Positions 14,010-16,291 of a stretch of 16,291 bases of DNA are shown here, piece after piece. The position numbers and the translations under genes were made by a program. Every line of letters starts with the position of its first letter. Position 1 is the stretch's first letter. Source of the stretch: Cuspidothrix sp046080125 (GTDB lineage: Bacteria > Cyanobacteriota > Cyanobacteriia > Cyanobacteriales > Nostocaceae); the NCBI GenBank assembly GCA_046080125.1, contig JBJTTJ010000180.1:1-16291 (forward strand), read 5' to 3'. The notes under the pieces are model-generated. The model saw only the letters and a program-made list of their open reading frames with translations, was not told the origin of the DNA and did not search any database.

Positions 14010-15206
14010 TTACTGTTGAATTTGAGATTGGTTAGGTAAAGTTGTCTTTGATTCCTTTGTTTCCGTTAATTCAATTTGGGGGATTGGTGAAGGTTCGGCA
14101 ACGGGTTGTATTTCTGCTTTCGGTGCAGGTGTAACTTCAAGTTGGGGGATTGGTGAAGGTTCAGCAACAGGTTGTGTTTCTACTTTCGGTGCAGGTGTAA
14201 CTTCAATTTTGGGAGTTGCTTCTGTAACGGGAATTTTAGATGTATAATTTTGATCTACAATACCGCGCACTTGATCCGCCGTCAATTCTCCTCTGACAAT
14301 TTTTGACAAAGTATCTTGGCCATTGGGCTGATAATTGATTAATCTGATGGTTGTATTAAAGGCATTTTTGACCGGTTGCCCTTGGTTATCCAGAAATTCC
14401 AATTTTATCCAGGTTTTGCCAGGTTTAAACCCTTTGAGATAAATAGGCAGCCAACGATCTAGAATAAAGCTTTCACCATTAACTGTGCTACGAATACGCC
14501 AATTGCTTACGGTATCTTCTGGATTAGTATCAGCGACACTATGTAATGGTGCGTTAGTTAGGTAAAAATCTAACATAATTGGTTCTGCACCATAAGTACC
14601 ATTAGGACGACTGTAGGTAAGTAAGGGTAGTTTAGGGTCAGGGTTATTTTCATCTGTTTTTGTCAACAGATGAAATGTGGTTTGGACATAAGCACCTTCA
14701 TTTTTAAAACTTTCATGCCAAGGACGAGAAGCAAAAACCCGGATAGTATGGGTACCTGGGGTTAGGTCTGAGAACACCAACGGCTGATTTAAGTCATAGA
14801 CAGCTTGATAGGGTTGATTGTCTAAGATTAGGTGTAAATGGGGTCCTAACTGCCATTTTGGGTCTTTAAATATGGGTAAGTCCTGAACTTGTAATCTCAC
14901 TGTAACTGTATTGTCTTGTATAACTTCATCTGGTTGGGGACTGAGAATAGTGACTTGGGGTTGATATGCTTCCAAACTAGGACGCAGTGCTTGAATTACA
15001 TCTGGTGGTGCAGTTTCTGAAAACGCACCAGAAATTTCCGTAGCCGGTAGAGATTTGACAAAGGGATTAATAGATATTTCTTTGCTAGTTGCTGCTTCGA
15101 CGCATCCAATCAAGCTTATACTTAGACTTAACGCAACTACTAATCTAATAATAGGGAATTTGCAGAGAGAAAGCCGCTGAAAAAAATTTCTACAGTTAGT
15201 ATTCAT
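14010..15206 (-). CDS. Secreted lipoprotein, cyanobacterial, unknown function
   Basis: The 398-aa protein starts with basic residues and a hydrophobic stretch (about 17-34) ending in SLIGC, a good lipobox with Cys35 as the lipidated residue. It should be exported and anchored to a membrane. Residues ~80-185 look like an Ig-like beta domain (VTILSPQPDEVIQDNTVTVR, then GPHLHLILDNQPYQAVYDL and LTPGTHTIRVFASRPWHESF). A second beta-rich region reaches about residue 295. The C-terminus is low-complexity and proline-rich, with two copies of a 22-residue unit containing EVTPAPK and QPVAEPSPIPQ; such tails often span the cell wall or bind partners. I know of no established function. The gene is divergent from psaA, with about 540 bp between them, and unrelated to the CRISPR genes. 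The ribosome site is weak. Confidence 0.7.
   Translation of the reverse strand: MNTNCRNFFQRLSLCKFPIIRLVVALSLSISLIGCVEAATSKEISINPFVKSLPATEISGAFSETAPPDVIQALRPSLEAYQPQVTILSPQPDEVIQDNTVTVRLQVQDLPIFKDPKWQLGPHLHLILDNQPYQAVYDLNQPLVFSDLTPGTHTIRVFASRPWHESFKNEGAYVQTTFHLLTKTDENNPDPKLPLLTYSRPNGTYGAEPIMLDFYLTNAPLHSVADTNPEDTVSNWRIRSTVNGESFILDRWLPIYLKGFKPGKTWIKLEFLDNQGQPVKNAFNTTIRLINYQPNGQDTLSKIVRGELTADQVRGIVDQNYTSKIPVTEATPKIEVTPAPKVETQPVAEPSPIPQLEVTPAPKAEIQPVAEPSPIPQIELTETKESKTTLPNQSQIQQ
14076..14207. repeat. 66-bp tandem repeat, two copies, inside the lipoprotein gene
   Basis: Two 66-bp units at 14076-14141 and 14142-14207 differ at only a few bases and encode the duplicated 22-residue proline-rich unit of the lipoprotein. 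The period is a multiple of three, so copy-number change would keep the frame. A recent slippage duplication is likely. Confidence 0.8.
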
Positions 15207-15749
15207 GTTTTTATTTTGTAATAGTTTTTAACAATTCACGAGATAATTTTCCGGCAAATTAGCACCCAAATACTAGGGACTAAAAACATAAATCTACCCC
15301 CAAACTGCTCTGAAAGTTATAAATATACTGATTTTTCGGCAATTAAAATAAAAATTAGGTATTTTTTTTGACCTAAATTTAGTTTAATAATTTGTGTCTA
15401 GGGAGGTAAAATTAGCAAAAAATAACGATTTTGAAAGACTTTGAGCTACTTTAGGTATTAACTATAAGTTTTACGAATTGTTGTTCTTTGTAAATTAAAT
15501 GAAGAATCTATTGACTTTTGGACAATAGGTAGGAAATTGCAAGCAAGATCAGACAGTAAATTGGGCGATTTTAAATTATTGTTAAAATGTGTCTAACAAT
15601 ATGCAAGTTCACACTCTATAATTCAACAGAAACAACTTTTATTTTCCACACGGCAAGTTCAACGCTGTTATCCGAGAAATCTGAAAACTGCGGTTCAGTA
15701 ACTCCAGGTGGTATTCATGAGTCCCCATTCCTTATAGAGAGGAGGTCGA
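15207..15749. promoter_or_regulatory. psaA upstream region (543 bp, no gene)
   Basis: No gene is seen. This long AT-rich gap must hold the psaA promoter and the divergent lipoprotein promoter. TATAAT at 15617-15622 is a perfect -10 box about 130 bases before psaA; 17 bp upstream lies only TAACAA, a poor -35 box, so an activator would be needed. An orphan GGGAGGT at about 15399 has no usable start codon after it. GAGGAGGT at 15739-15746, three bases before the psaA ATG, is an excellent ribosome site. Long, light-regulated upstream regions are usual for psaA. Confidence 0.45.
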
Positions 15750-16291
15750 ATGACGATTAGTCCTCCGGAGCGAGAGGAAAAAAAAGCAAGAGTGATTGTT
15801 GACAATGACCCGGTTCCTACCTCATTTGAAAAATGGGCCAAGCCAGGACATTTCGACAGATCATTATCCAGAGGCCCCAAAACCACCACTTGGATTTGGA
15901 ACCTTCACGCGAATGCTCATGATTTTGATAGCCAGACGAGCGATCTAGAAGATGTTTCCCGAAAGATCTTTAGTGCCCACTTTGGACACCTAGCAGTGGT
16001 TTTCGTCTGGTTGAGTGGAATGTATTTCCACGGTGCGAAATTTTCTAATTATGAAGGATGGTTAGCCGATCCTACTCACATTAAGTCTAGTGCTCAGGTG
16101 GTTTGGCCAATCGTTGGTCAAGGCATTTTGAATGGCGATATGGGGGGAGGCTTCCACGGTATTCAGATCACCTCCGGATTGTTCTATCTCTGGCGGGCCG
16201 CTGGCTTTACCGACAGCTATCAGCTCTACTGCACCGCGATCGGCGGTTTGGTCATGGCTGCCCTCATGCTGTTTGCTGGCTGGTTCCACTA
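15750..16291 (+). CDS. psaA: Photosystem I P700 apoprotein A1, 5' part
   Basis: The frame opens with MTISPPEREEKKARVIVDND and continues with FEKWAKPGHFDRSL, GPKTTTWIWNLHANAHDFD and GGGFHGIQITSGLFYLW, the unmistakable N-terminus of PsaA. PsaA pairs with PsaB to form the photosystem I core, which binds P700 and the electron carriers in the thylakoid membrane. The window holds 180 complete codons of a protein normally about 750 aa, so the gene is cut by the window edge, not broken. The first membrane segments lie around AHFGHLAVVFVWLSGMYF and YCTAIGGLVMAALMLFAGWF. The sequence is the ordinary form, not an obvious far-red variant. psaB would be expected downstream. Confidence 0.98.
   Translation, partial: MTISPPEREEKKARVIVDNDPVPTSFEKWAKPGHFDRSLSRGPKTTTWIWNLHANAHDFDSQTSDLEDVSRKIFSAHFGHLAVVFVWLSGMYFHGAKFSNYEGWLADPTHIKSSAQVVWPIVGQGILNGDMGGGFHGIQITSGLFYLWRAAGFTDSYQLYCTAIGGLVMAALMLFAGWFH

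Noticed and set aside
15695..16289. Minus-strand frames opposite psaA (15695-15889 and 16062-16289)
   Set aside because: Shadows of the psaA coding sequence with no ribosome sites or recognisable motifs.

Overview
The window looks like the chromosome of a heterocyst-type (Nostocales, Anabaena/Nostoc-like) cyanobacterium. The evidence is the psaA gene at the right edge, seven copies of the cyanobacterial HIP1 octamer GCGATCGC (starting near 2295, 3305, 4059, 7493, 7826, 12324 and 12750), AT-rich coding sequence, and a WYL protein of a type seen beside cyanobacterial CRISPR loci. All identifications are made by eye from motifs; no database was searched.

Layout. (1) 1-569: a CRISPR array of eight identical 37-nt repeats and seven spacers, open at the left edge. 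The repeat hairpin, an ACTGAAAC-type tag and a TTGACA-17-TTTTAT promoter all indicate transcription leftward on the minus strand, from a leader at 570 to about 760. (2) 762-1209: no recognisable gene. (3) 1210-2616, minus: a WYL-domain regulator, transcribed toward the leader. (4) 2718-11839, plus: a compact type III-A operon in the order csx3, csx3-AAA fusion, cas10/csm1, csm2, csm3, csm4, csm5, cas6, CARF protein of the APE2256 family. (5) 11840-12136: a perfect Shine-Dalgarno with an eight-codon ORF, then four evenly spaced palindromes between 9-bp direct repeats. (6) 12137-12898: a short DxTHG-type CARF protein with an HEPN-like R-x5-H motif. (7) 12899-13239: two start-less coding remnants. 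(8) 13240-13866: a PD-(D/E)XK-like nuclease. (9) A stem-loop between convergent genes, then a minus-strand lipoprotein with a 22-residue C-terminal repeat. (10) 15207-15749: the psaA upstream region. (11) psaA from 15750, cut by the window edge.

How the genes work together. Cas6 should cut the minus-strand precursor RNA at the repeat hairpin. Cas10 with Csm2-Csm5 should form the crRNA-guided complex that binds target RNA, with Csm3 cutting it every 6 nt (its catalytic Asp is present). Cas10 keeps the GGDD cyclase motif but shows no HD nuclease motif, so the system probably depends on cyclic oligoadenylate (cOA) signalling. Two CARF proteins would read that signal and Csx3 would degrade it. 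No cas1 or cas2 is present here, so spacer acquisition would have to be supplied from elsewhere.

Most interesting points: the standalone Csx3 keeps the conserved histidines while the Csx3 domain of the ATPase fusion has lost them; the symmetric palindrome cluster before the HEPN gene; repeated GGTCYGCCAAA elements around the array promoter; and the unassigned C-terminal domain of the APE2256-type CARF protein.
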